64,000 bases of DNA from Costertonia aggregata (GTDB lineage Bacteria; Bacteroidota; Bacteroidia; Flavobacteriales; Flavobacteriaceae). Positions 8,553 through 16,206 of the stretch are shown one piece after another; the first letter of the stretch is position 1, and each line of letters starts with the position of its first letter. The position numbers were made by a program, and so were the translations under genes. Where the stretch lies: the NCBI RefSeq assembly GCF_013402795.1, contig NZ_CP058595.1, forward strand, positions 2,141,848 through 2,205,847, in the 5' to 3' direction. The notes beneath the pieces are model-generated. The model did no database searches. It was not told the origin of the DNA and worked only from the letters and a program-made list of their open reading frames with translations.

Positions 8553-8704
8553 AAAGCCAACATTTGGAATTTCTATGTCCTTAACTGGGCAAAAAATCAA
8601 TGTTAACCTAGAATAATGGCCCCTTTTATTTGTAATATTTTTTACGGATGAAACCGCTCTATTCAATTTTTTCTTCAACGACCGCTCGGCAAATGGGCGA
8701 ATCA

Positions 8705-10894
8705 ATGCGATTGTCTAAAAACAGTAAGGACCATCACATTAAAATCATTTCAACGGCAATCGCTTTTTTTGGCTTATGTATGGCCGCACAGGCCCAACAG
8801 CAAACCGACTCTTTGGAAGGTAAAAAAGTGGTCTTGGACGAGGTATTGGTATCGGCCGTGCGGGTGACCAAGCAGTCTCCCGTTACGTTTTCCAACCTTA
8901 CCAAAGAAGAAATCAAGCCGCGAAACCTTGGTCAGGATATTCCCATTCTAATGAATTTTCTACCCTCTGTGGTTACTACCTCCAATGCTGGTGCGGGAAT
9001 AGGCTACACAGGGATACGGGTAAGGGGTAGTGATGCTACCCGGGTAAACGTGACCATTAACGGTATTCCGTACAACGATGCGGAATCTCACGGCACTTTT
9101 TGGGTCAATATGCCCGATTTTGCCTCCTCTACCGAAAGTCTTCAACTGCAACGCGGTGTGGGCACCTCTACCAATGGTGCAGGAGCGTTCGGTGCAAGTT
9201 TAAATATTTTGACCGATGCCGTTTCAGATGAAGCCTACGCACAAATATCCAGTTCGTTGGGTAGCTTTAATACCTTAAGGAACAATATAAAGTTCAGTAC
9301 GGGACTATTGAATGACCATATTGAAATTTCGGGCAGGCTTTCAAGAATTTCCTCGGATGGCTATGTAGACAGGGCCTCATCGAAATTGGATTCCTACTTT
9401 TTACAAGGTGCCTATAAAGACGATAATACACTCATCAAAGCATTGCTGTTCGGCGGGCATGAGATTACCTATCAATCTTGGTTCGGAATCGATGCCGCCA
9501 CTTTGGAGCGGGACCGTACTTTTAATCCCGCAGGTATATATACCGATGAAAACGGGGAAACACAATTTCATGAAAACCAAGTGGACAACTACAAACAAGA
9601 CCATGCCCAACTGCTCTGGAACGAAAAGATAAATGAGCGTTGGAGTACCAATATCGCATTACATTATACCCGAGGTCGTGGTTTTTTTGAAGAATTTAGG
9701 GAGGATGACTCTTTTGCAACCTATGGCATAATTCCCATAACCGTAAACGGTGAGGCTGTAAACACAACGGATATCATACGTAGGCGTTGGTTGGACAATG
9801 ATTTTTACGGTACGGTTTTTTCAGCTAACTACGTAAAGGATAAATTAAATTTTATTGTAGGTGGCGGATGGAACACATACAAAGGTGATCATTTTGGGGA
9901 GGTGATATGGGCCCGTTTTTCAAATAATTTGGATATTAGGGACCGGTACTATGAGGACAATTCCGTTAAGACGGATTTTAACATCTACACCAAAGCGAAC
10001 TACCAATTGAATAAAAAATGGTCGCTTTATGGCGATTTGCAATACAGAACGGTCGGCTATGAAGCCAATGGTGAGGAAACTGGCTTGGTTGATGAAACCT
10101 ATGACTTTTTTAACCCCAAGGCCGGTCTTACTTTTGACCTGAACCAAAACCATAATTTTTATTTCTCTTACGCCGTTGCAAATAGGGAACCCAATCGAAA
10201 CGATTTTGAGAACGGAAATCCCAAACCTGAACGATTGAACGATTTTGAGCTGGGCTGGCGCTATGTGTCACCAGATGTACAAATAAATACCAACCTTTAT
10301 TATATGGCGTACAAAGATCAATTGGTGCTTACGGGAGAATTAAATGATGTTGGGGCCCCTTTACGGGAAAATATAGGCGATAGCTACCGTTTTGGCCTCG
10401 AAGTGGATGCCAATGTACAGTTGGGCGATAAATTTCAGCTCCAGCCCAACGTTGCCCTAAGTACCAACAAGAACAAGGATTTCTTTATTGAAAGGGATGG
10501 GTTGCTAAGAAATTTAGGGGATACCAATATTTCATTTTCACCGAATATCGTTGCGGGAAATAGGTTTACGTTCATACCAACACAGCAGTTGCAACTCTCT
10601 TTGTTCAGTAAGTTTGTAGGGGAACAATATTTAAGCAATACAGATACGGAGTCTTCCAAACTGGATAGTTACTTTACGACCGACTTTAATGTGACCTACG
10701 AAATCAAAACGAATAAAATTCTAAAGTCAATAGTACTTTCGGGATTGGTCAACAATATTTTTGATGAACTCTATGTTTCTGATGGGTATACGTTTTTGGA
10801 CGATTTTTCAACACCGGGTAATTCGTTCGAAGTACAAGGGTTTTATCCACAGGCTGGCATTAACTTTTTAATGGGCGCAACTTTAAATTTTTGA
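8705..10894 (+). CDS. TonB-dependent receptor, TPP-riboswitch controlled (thiamine uptake candidate)
   Basis: An outer-membrane receptor of 729 residues from the ATG at 8705; this start is preferred over the ATG at 8648 because it gives a normal signal peptide ending FGLCMAAQAQ. The plug domain follows (LDEVLVSAVRV, GIRVRGSDATRVNVTINGIPYND), then a beta-barrel ending LMGATLNF with a terminal aromatic. No N-terminal carboxypeptidase-like domain is present. The upstream TPP riboswitch and the downstream thiamine-precursor-type protein indicate import of thiamine or a pyrimidine precursor. The substrate is inferred. Confidence 0.88.
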   Translation: MRLSKNSKDHHIKIISTAIAFFGLCMAAQAQQQTDSLEGKKVVLDEVLVSAVRVTKQSPVTFSNLTKEEIKPRNLGQDIPILMNFLPSVVTTSNAGAGIGYTGIRVRGSDATRVNVTINGIPYNDAESHGTFWVNMPDFASSTESLQLQRGVGTSTNGAGAFGASLNILTDAVSDEAYAQISSSLGSFNTLRNNIKFSTGLLNDHIEISGRLSRISSDGYVDRASSKLDSYFLQGAYKDDNTLIKALLFGGHEITYQSWFGIDAATLERDRTFNPAGIYTDENGETQFHENQVDNYKQDHAQLLWNEKINERWSTNIALHYTRGRGFFEEFREDDSFATYGIIPITVNGEAVNTTDIIRRRWLDNDFYGTVFSANYVKDKLNFIVGGGWNTYKGDHFGEVIWARFSNNLDIRDRYYEDNSVKTDFNIYTKANYQLNKKWSLYGDLQYRTVGYEANGEETGLVDETYDFFNPKAGLTFDLNQNHNFYFSYAVANREPNRNDFENGNPKPERLNDFELGWRYVSPDVQINTNLYYMAYKDQLVLTGELNDVGAPLRENIGDSYRFGLEVDANVQLGDKFQLQPNVALSTNKNKDFFIERDGLLRNLGDTNISFSPNIVAGNRFTFIPTQQLQLSLFSKFVGEQYLSNTDTESSKLDSYFTTDFNVTYEIKTNKILKSIVLSGLVNNIFDELYVSDGYTFLDDFSTPGNSFEVQGFYPQAGINFLMGATLNF

Positions 10895-10911
10895 TTAAAA
10901 CAATTGAACAC

Positions 10912-11817
10912 ATGAAAAAGCTAAAAATCGCATTGGACTGGACGGCCAATACCAATCATACCGGGTTTTATGTAGCCCAAAAAAAAGGCTTTTATTCGGC
11001 ATTGGGTTTGGAAGTAGAACTCATAACGCCAGATAGTGATAACTATACGGTTACTCCGGCCAAAAAAGTAGAATTGGGAGATGCCGATTTCGCCCTTTGC
11101 CCTTTTGAGAGTATTTTAAGCTATCGCACGAAGAAAACACCTTTTGATGCGGTTGCCATTGCCGCTATTTTTAGGGAAGATATAAGTGCGATAGCGGCTT
11201 TAGCTTCTAGCGGTATCAAGAGTCCGCAAGATTTGGATGGTAAGCACTATGCCTCTTACAAGGCTCGATATGAAGATGGGATTGTTCGCCAAATGATAAA
11301 AAATGATGGTGGTAACGGTACGTTTGAAATAACCTATCCCGATAAATTGGGTATTTGGGAAACCCTTTTAAAAAACAAGGCCGATGCCACATGGGTATTC
11401 CGAAACTGGGAAGGCGTACAGGCCAAAAATGAAGGTATTGCTTTGAATATGTTCAAAATGTCCGATTATGGTATTCCCTATGGATATTCTCCAGTGATCA
11501 TGGCCAGCAAAAAACAGGTTATAGCGAACAAAACCTACTTTTCCAACTTTCTGGAGGCTACAAAAAAAGGATATTTATATGCCCAAGAACATCCTGAATT
11601 TGGAATCGAATGCATTGCTCCTTTTGTTGCTGAACAGGATAAGAATATTGATTTACTACAAAGCCAAAAGTTTACTTCCCCATATTATGGCGATAAAGAC
11701 AATTGGGGAACATTGGAAGAAAACAAAGTGGAAGCCTACCTAAATTGGATTTACGAGATGGGGCTGGAAAAAACGATCCTACCTTTTAAGGATTTGGTTT
11801 TTAAGATACATACGTAA
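10912..11817 (+). CDS. THI5/NMT1 (ThiY-like) domain protein without signal peptide
   Basis: A 301-residue protein of the NMT1/THI5-like periplasmic-binding-protein fold: LKIALDWTANTNHTGFYVAQ at the N-terminus, then GDADFALCPFESI and WVFRNWEGVQA. It starts at the ATG at 10912, 18 bases after the receptor gene, and shares its riboswitch. Relatives are either lipoproteins or secreted proteins that bind hydroxymethylpyrimidine precursors (ThiY), or the fungal-type HMP-P synthase. No signal peptide or lipobox is visible, and by eye the suicide-enzyme Lys, His and CCCFC motif are absent. It may be a cytosolic pyrimidine-binding or enzymatic protein. No ABC permease gene is nearby. Confidence 0.75.
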   Translation: MKKLKIALDWTANTNHTGFYVAQKKGFYSALGLEVELITPDSDNYTVTPAKKVELGDADFALCPFESILSYRTKKTPFDAVAIAAIFREDISAIAALASSGIKSPQDLDGKHYASYKARYEDGIVRQMIKNDGGNGTFEITYPDKLGIWETLLKNKADATWVFRNWEGVQAKNEGIALNMFKMSDYGIPYGYSPVIMASKKQVIANKTYFSNFLEATKKGYLYAQEHPEFGIECIAPFVAEQDKNIDLLQSQKFTSPYYGDKDNWGTLEENKVEAYLNWIYEMGLEKTILPFKDLVFKIHT

Positions 11818-11918
11818 TTAGATTACATGTTTTAATGTACATAAAGTAACTATACAATAGAAATATAGTAACTTGTAATACGTACGTTGTGTATTTTGAT
11901 GGGATTCTATCAATTTGA

Positions 11919-12062
11919 GTGAATTTTATGATTGAAATGAATAAGAATTCGCATCGAGAATAAGAATTTTGATTATAAAAATTGTTCACGATAGATTCTG
12001 CCGCGCTATGCCGAAATACGATTTTTAGTTCTTCAAAATCACTCGAACTTACATGTCGGCAT
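11919..12062 (-). repeat. Dispersed intergenic repeat, copy A
   Basis: Read on the minus strand, this 144-base segment matches the plus strand at 32231-32321. Shared blocks in the same order are ATGCCG, GAGTGATTTTGA(A/G)GAACTAAAA, TCGTAT, GAACAATTTTT, ATTCTTATTC, TTTCAATCAT and a final TTCAC. Copy A has two extra stretches (about 25 and 19 bases) relative to copy B. It fills most of the 360-base gap after the THI5-like gene; no gene is supported here. The remainder of the gap (11818-11918, 12063-12177) shows nothing recognisable. Confidence 0.8.
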
Positions 12063-12177
12063 TTTATTCTTTTTCTTTAAAAGAGCGCAACGGTTTGATT
12101 TGAGAATATTGCTGAGATAGAAATTGAATTTGAGCTTTACGGGCCACATATTAGATATGATAAAGTCATATGCACCA

Positions 12178-12822
12178 ATGAAAGCATGCTTTTTGATCGG
12201 AATCGTTTTTTGCACAACATTATTTGCATGCGAAAAGAAAAACGATGACCGATTTATTTTTTTCCTTCATAATCGATTTTTAGAAGAACACGAATTGAAT
12301 GAACTGCATCCCGAATTTGGACGAACCGAATACAAAGAAATCATTGCCGAATTTAAAAAAAGCGGGTTAAAAGTCATTAGTGAGAAAAGAAAAGGAAATG
12401 TAAATGCAAGAGATTACGCCTATAGAATCGTAACCCAAATCGACAGTTTAATACATATTGGAGTTGAACCCCATAGAATAACTGTTGTGGGAACTTCAAA
12501 AGGGGGGTATATCGCTCAATATGTTTCGACCTTTGCAAATAATCAAAATTTGAATTTCGTATTTATTGCAAGTTTTAGAAATAACGATATTCAGGATATA
12601 CCTGATATTGATTATTGCGGAAATATCTTAACCATTTATGAAAAATCTGACCCATTCGGGGTTTCGGCACGGGAGCGCAAGAGTACGTCGAGTTGTGAAA
12701 TACATCACTTTAAAGAAATTGAACTGAACACGGGAATGGGACACGGTTTTTTATTTAAACCATTAAAAGAATGGATCGTACCAACCATACAATGGGCGAA
12801 CGGTAATTATGACATGGAGTAA
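12178..12822 (+). CDS. Putative alpha/beta-hydrolase lipoprotein
   Basis: A 214-residue protein starting at the ATG at 12178, which gives a lipoprotein signal (MKACFLIGIVFCTTLFAC) with the lipid-modified Cys at residue 18. The nucleophile elbow GTSKGG fits G-x-S-x-G; an Asp is available in EKSDPFG and a late His in GMGHGF, completing a plausible Ser-Asp-His triad. It is likely a membrane-anchored serine esterase or peptidase-like hydrolase. The substrate is unknown. It stands alone between the intergenic repeat and the SRPBCC gene. Confidence 0.65.
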   Translation: MKACFLIGIVFCTTLFACEKKNDDRFIFFLHNRFLEEHELNELHPEFGRTEYKEIIAEFKKSGLKVISEKRKGNVNARDYAYRIVTQIDSLIHIGVEPHRITVVGTSKGGYIAQYVSTFANNQNLNFVFIASFRNNDIQDIPDIDYCGNILTIYEKSDPFGVSARERKSTSSCEIHHFKEIELNTGMGHGFLFKPLKEWIVPTIQWANGNYDME

Positions 12823-12896
12823 CGATTACTGATTATATTGTATTTAATGAACTGCTTTTTTAGGTGTTAAATATCTAACTTACTGAACAAAATCAT

Positions 12897-13373
12897 ATGC
12901 CAAAAATTGAACTGACAACAAAAATTGCGGCACCCATAGAGATTGTTTTTGACTTATCCAGAAGTATTGATTTGCATAAAATATCTACTTCACATACCAA
13001 TGAAGAGGCCATTGCCGGTAAAACCAGCGGACTTATTGAACTAAACGAAACGGTAACGTGGCGAGCCAAGCATTTTGGAATATATCAAGAGTTGACTTCA
13101 AAAGTTACGGGTTTGGAAAGACCAAATTATTTTACGGACGAAATGGTAAAAGGTGCTTTTAAGCGCTTTGTACACGAACATTTTTTTTCAGAAGAGAAAG
13201 GATGTACCATTATGAACGATGTTTTTGATTATGATTCGCCTTTGGGCTTTTTGGGTAAGCTGGTAAATTTTTTATTTCTTAAAAGATATATGAGTAATTT
13301 GTTGGAAAAAAGAAACGAAACCATCAAAACATTTGCAGAATCCGATAATTGGGAAAAAGTTTTACCGCAATGA
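12897..13373 (+). CDS. SRPBCC (START-like) family protein
   Basis: A 158-residue soluble protein of the SRPBCC ligand-binding fold. It opens IELTTKIAAPIEIVFDLSRSID, matching the first strand and helix of polyketide-cyclase/AHSA1-like members. It also contains WRAKHFGIYQ and a C-terminal helix. The family binds hydrophobic ligands; the ligand here is unknown. The stop codon overlaps the start of the following oxidoreductase gene (ATGA at 13370-13373), so the two are cotranslated. Confidence 0.8.
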   Translation: MPKIELTTKIAAPIEIVFDLSRSIDLHKISTSHTNEEAIAGKTSGLIELNETVTWRAKHFGIYQELTSKVTGLERPNYFTDEMVKGAFKRFVHEHFFSEEKGCTIMNDVFDYDSPLGFLGKLVNFLFLKRYMSNLLEKRNETIKTFAESDNWEKVLPQ

Positions 13374-14353
13374 AGTCATCTAATATCATCCGTTGGGGAG
13401 TTATTGGCTGTGGTGCAGTAACCGAAATCAAAAGTGTGCCGGCCTATCAAAAAACAAAAGGTTTTGAGGTTGTGGCGGTCATGCGAAGAGATTTTGAAAA
13501 GGCAAAGGATTACGCCCAAAGACACGGTATTCCCAAAGTTCATCCCTCCGCAGTCGACCTAATACATGATGATGGGGTAGATGCCGTTTACATCGCCACT
13601 CCGCCAGATTCCCATAAAACATATGCTTTAAAAGTTGCCGAGGCCGGCAAACCCTGTTGTATCGAAAAGCCTATGGCTCCGAGTTACGAAGAGAGTCTTG
13701 ATATTTATAAGATGTTCAAGGTAGATAATATCCCACTTTTTGTTTCCTATTATAGAAGGTCGTTGCCGCGTTTTCTAAAGATAAATGAATGGTTGAATAC
13801 CCATCAAATCGGTAAAATAAGGCACATACGTTGGTTTTTGAGTAAACCACCAAACCCATTAGATTTGTCTAAAAATTACAATTGGCGTACCGATGCAAAA
13901 ATAGCGCCGGGAGGGTATTTTGATGATTTGGCCAGTCATGGGCTAGATTTGTTCACCTTTTTACTTGGTGATATTGAATTTGCGCAAGGGGTCGTCAATA
14001 ACCAACAAGGTCTATATTCGGCAATGGATTCCGTTTCGGCGAACTGGTTGCACAAATCGGGTGTTATGGGGTCAGGAAGTTGGAATTTTGGCTGTGACCG
14101 CAGGGAAGACAAGGTTGAAATTTATGGAAGCCATGGTAAGATAACCTTTTCTGTTTTTGGGGAAGAAGATATTGTTCTGGAAAATGGGAAGGGCAAACAA
14201 AGTCTATTCATTGAAAATCCTGAAAATGTTCAGTTGTACCACACAAAAAATATCAAAGAACACTTATTGGGCAATCAAACACACCCCTCTACCGGTAAGA
14301 CCGCGTTGCATACCAGTTGGGTGATGAATAATATCCTGAGCGAAACTAATTAG
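13370..14353 (+). CDS. Gfo/Idh/MocA family NAD(P)-dependent oxidoreductase
   Basis: A 327-residue enzyme with an N-terminal Rossmann domain (WGVIGCGAVTEIKS), the diagnostic CIEKPMAP motif, and a C-terminal GFO/IDH domain with GGYFDDLASHGLDLFTFLLGD containing the conserved Asp and His. Family members oxidise or reduce sugars, inositols or related alcohols. The start at 13370 overlaps the SRPBCC stop codon. The substrate cannot be told from the sequence. Its 3' end overlaps the convergent Rieske-like gene by eight bases. Confidence 0.88.
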   Translation: MKSSNIIRWGVIGCGAVTEIKSVPAYQKTKGFEVVAVMRRDFEKAKDYAQRHGIPKVHPSAVDLIHDDGVDAVYIATPPDSHKTYALKVAEAGKPCCIEKPMAPSYEESLDIYKMFKVDNIPLFVSYYRRSLPRFLKINEWLNTHQIGKIRHIRWFLSKPPNPLDLSKNYNWRTDAKIAPGGYFDDLASHGLDLFTFLLGDIEFAQGVVNNQQGLYSAMDSVSANWLHKSGVMGSGSWNFGCDRREDKVEIYGSHGKITFSVFGEEDIVLENGKGKQSLFIENPENVQLYHTKNIKEHLLGNQTHPSTGKTALHTSWVMNNILSETN

Positions 14354-14783
14354 AGATTACCACCACATTTCCGCTCTGCGAAGCCCTGTAGAACAAAAGG
14401 TCATAGTACCGTTGCCCATCATCGGGCCGGTTTTGTTGTTGGCCGTTGAAAAGGTTATAGGAATAGTCTTCGCAGGAGCAGGTCACAACGGGCGAATTCA
14501 ATTGCATTGTTGAGCAATCGTTAGGGGCATGGTTAGGGCAACTGGCTTCCCATGCCAAAAATTGACCATTTCCTGAATTCAGTACAAAAACGCCGCGCGT
14601 GCCTACCCCTTGTGCACCGATATAAACAGCATTGCCCGTAGTGGCAAGCGGACTGTACAGGGGTAAATTTAGGTTAATGTCAAATCGAAAACTGACCTCC
14701 TGTAAAAAAGGATTTCTGTTGGTGCGTTCGCTATCGCAGGCCAACAGGGAAAGCATTAGTAAACAGCTAAGTAAACGCTTCAT
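14346..14783 (-). CDS. Rieske-like lipoprotein with atypical ligand pattern
   Basis: A 145-residue lipoprotein: the signal MKRLLSCLLMLSLLAC ends in a lipobox Cys at 16. The remainder resembles a Rieske fold, with WEASCPNHAPNDCS followed 15-20 residues later by VTCSCEDYSYNLFNG. Canonical Rieske ligands are C-x-H and C-x-x-H; here the first motif is C-P-N-H and the second has Cys residues but no His. It may bind a different metal centre or have lost its cluster. It is probably periplasmic and membrane-anchored. Confidence 0.6.
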   Translation of the reverse strand: MKRLLSCLLMLSLLACDSERTNRNPFLQEVSFRFDINLNLPLYSPLATTGNAVYIGAQGVGTRGVFVLNSGNGQFLAWEASCPNHAPNDCSTMQLNSPVVTCSCEDYSYNLFNGQQQNRPDDGQRYYDLLFYRASQSGNVVVISN

Positions 14784-14833
14784 AGGTCGTGTTAGATTTA
14801 AGGATTCTTAAACAAAATTGAACAAAAAATATG

Positions 14834-14841
14834 TATCTTTG
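14834..14841 (+). promoter_or_regulatory. Candidate -7 element of the greA promoter
   Basis: TATCTTTG matches the Bacteroidota -7 consensus TAnnTTTG exactly. A TTG lies upstream at 14818-14820, closer than the usual spacing. Transcription would start at about 14847, at the foot of the leader hairpin. Confidence 0.5.
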
Positions 14842-14845
14842 TGTT

Positions 14846-14897
14846 AAATCCTCTCTAAAAAAGCTATGTAAGCATAGCAATGCAGAGGATTTTTGTT
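14846..14897 (+). promoter_or_regulatory. Terminator-like leader hairpin upstream of greA
   Basis: A two-tier inverted repeat: outer stem AAATCCTCT (14846-14854) with AGAGGATTT (14884-14892), inner stem GCTATG/CATAGC (14863-14868, 14873-14878) with loop TAAG. It continues into TTTTGTTATTT. It lies between the candidate greA promoter and the greA start at 14918, where it could terminate transcription early and release a short leader RNA. Confidence 0.6.
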
Positions 14898-14917
14898 ATT
14901 TATTAAACGATGAAGTT

Positions 14918-15394
14918 ATGAGCAACGTATCTTATTACACCGCGGAAGGATTAAAAAAGTTAAGGGAAGAGTTAAATCAACTCAAAGATGTTGAGCGACC
15001 AAAAGCTTCGCAAGCTATTGCCGAGGCAAGGGATAAAGGCGATTTGTCCGAAAATGCAGAATATGATGCTGCCAAGGAAGCACAAGGGCTTTTAGAGATG
15101 AAAATCTCCAAAATGGAAGAAACCTTGGCCAATGCCAGGTTGATAGATGAATCTCAATTGGATACGTCAAAAGTATTGGTTTTGTCTACCGTAAAATTGA
15201 AAAACCAGACCAATGGTATGGAGATGAAATATACCTTGGTAGCCGAAAGCGAGGCTGATTTGAAAACTGGAAAAATATCGGTTACCTCGCCTATTGGCAA
15301 GGGGCTTTTGGGAAAAAAAGTAGGCGACACCGCAGAAATCAAAGTTCCTAATGGTACTATGAAATTCGATATTCTAGAAATCACAAGGGCGTAG
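14918..15394 (+). CDS. greA: Transcription elongation factor GreA
   Basis: A 158-residue GreA of normal length: an N-terminal coiled coil beginning YYTAEGLKKLREELNQL with the acidic tip motif (ARDKGDLSENAEYDAA), and a C-terminal FKBP-like domain with SPIGKGLLGKKVGD. It rescues backtracked RNA polymerase by stimulating transcript cleavage. The start at 14918 (MSNVSYYT) is chosen over an upstream in-frame ATG at 14831, which would translate the leader hairpin. It is followed by a strong terminator. Confidence 0.97.
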   Translation: MSNVSYYTAEGLKKLREELNQLKDVERPKASQAIAEARDKGDLSENAEYDAAKEAQGLLEMKISKMEETLANARLIDESQLDTSKVLVLSTVKLKNQTNGMEMKYTLVAESEADLKTGKISVTSPIGKGLLGKKVGDTAEIKVPNGTMKFDILEITRA

Positions 15395-15414
15395 TACATA
15401 GATTTTATATATTT

Positions 15415-15446
15415 AATCCCATCAATACCTATTGATGGGATTTTTT
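15415..15446 (+). terminator. Intrinsic terminator of greA
   Basis: A perfect 13-base-pair stem (15415-15427 with 15430-15442, AATCCCATCAATA and its complement), two-base spacer, followed by TTTT. It sits 20 bases after the greA stop. Confidence 0.88.
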
Positions 15447-15468
15447 GTTTATCAAACCAAAACCGACC

Positions 15469-15861
15469 ATGCCAACAATTTTCACAAAAATCGTAAATGG
15501 GGAAATACCTTGTTACAAGATTGCGGAAGACGATGATTTTTTCGCTTTTCTTGATATTAATCCCAATGCAAAGGGCCATACGCTCTGTATCCCAAAAAAA
15601 GAGGTGGACAAGATTACTGAAATGAACAACGAGACGTATTTGGGCTTAATGGCATTCTCCCATAAAATAGCCAAAGCCTTGGAGAAAGCCGTTGATTGTA
15701 AAAGGGTGGGAATGACCGTTATTGGTTTAGAGGTACCGCACGTGCATGTGCATTTGATTCCTTTGGGCGATATGAAAGATGCCACCTTTCAAAATAAGGT
15801 TTCGTTACAAAAAGAGGAATTTGAAGAAATAGCCGCGGCCATTCGCGCTACAATTGAATAG
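15469..15861 (+). CDS. HIT family (histidine triad) hydrolase
   Basis: A 130-residue protein beginning MPTIFTKIVNGEIPCYKI, typical of HinT-like proteins, with the catalytic triad HVHVHLIP near residue 98. It hydrolyses nucleoside phosphoramidates or related AMP conjugates. The start at 15469 is chosen for the family-typical N-terminus. Its 3' end overlaps the convergent Zn-ribbon gene by 14 bases. Confidence 0.93.
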   Translation: MPTIFTKIVNGEIPCYKIAEDDDFFAFLDINPNAKGHTLCIPKKEVDKITEMNNETYLGLMAFSHKIAKALEKAVDCKRVGMTVIGLEVPHVHVHLIPLGDMKDATFQNKVSLQKEEFEEIAAAIRATIE

Positions 15862-16204
15862 TACCCTCCAAAAATACATAAACACCTCCCGCAATAAGCG
15901 CAATGAGCAATAGCAGTAAAATGTAGAACAGTGAGGTGAATTTCAACGAGGATTTCTCCGGTTGCACCATTTTTTGATAATAATTGAAAATACGTTCAAT
16001 ATCATCTGTCCATTTTACGGGATATATCATAGAGCTGCATTTACGGCAAACGATTTGGTTGGTTACCTCGTTCGTGGTCCTATGAAACAATTTTCCGTAT
16101 CTATGTTTTTGATAAAAGGTTAGTTTCAATTCTTGATTAAAACATTCCGGACAGTTGTTGGTCAACTCCGCTTCTTTTATCGCTATTAATTTTTCCTTTG
16201 CCAT
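15848..16204 (-). CDS. Zn-ribbon protein with C-terminal membrane anchor
   Basis: A 118-residue protein with two Cys pairs (CPEC near residue 18 and CRKC near 53) forming a probable zinc ribbon. A linker and one transmembrane helix (LFYILLLLLIALIAGGVYVF) follow near the C-terminus. The soluble part should face the cytosol. It starts three bases after the histidine-kinase gene, so the two are probably one operon and may work together. No named family is recognised. Confidence 0.65.
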   Translation of the reverse strand: MAKEKLIAIKEAELTNNCPECFNQELKLTFYQKHRYGKLFHRTTNEVTNQIVCRKCSSMIYPVKWTDDIERIFNYYQKMVQPEKSSLKFTSLFYILLLLLIALIAGGVYVFLEGTIQL

Positions 16205-16206
16205 AA

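Noticed and set aside
10912-11817. Canonical fungal-type HMP-P synthase (THI5)
   Set aside because: The active-site Lys/His positions and the CCCFC cluster are not conserved by eye, so only the broader NMT1/THI5-like fold is claimed.
11801-11989. Minus-strand 62-codon frame as a gene
   Set aside because: It falls in the dispersed repeat, overlaps the end of the THI5-like gene, and the partner copy has the frame disrupted.
14831-14917. N-terminal extension of GreA
   Set aside because: The extension would translate the leader hairpin and does not resemble GreA; the ATG at 14918 gives the usual N-terminus.
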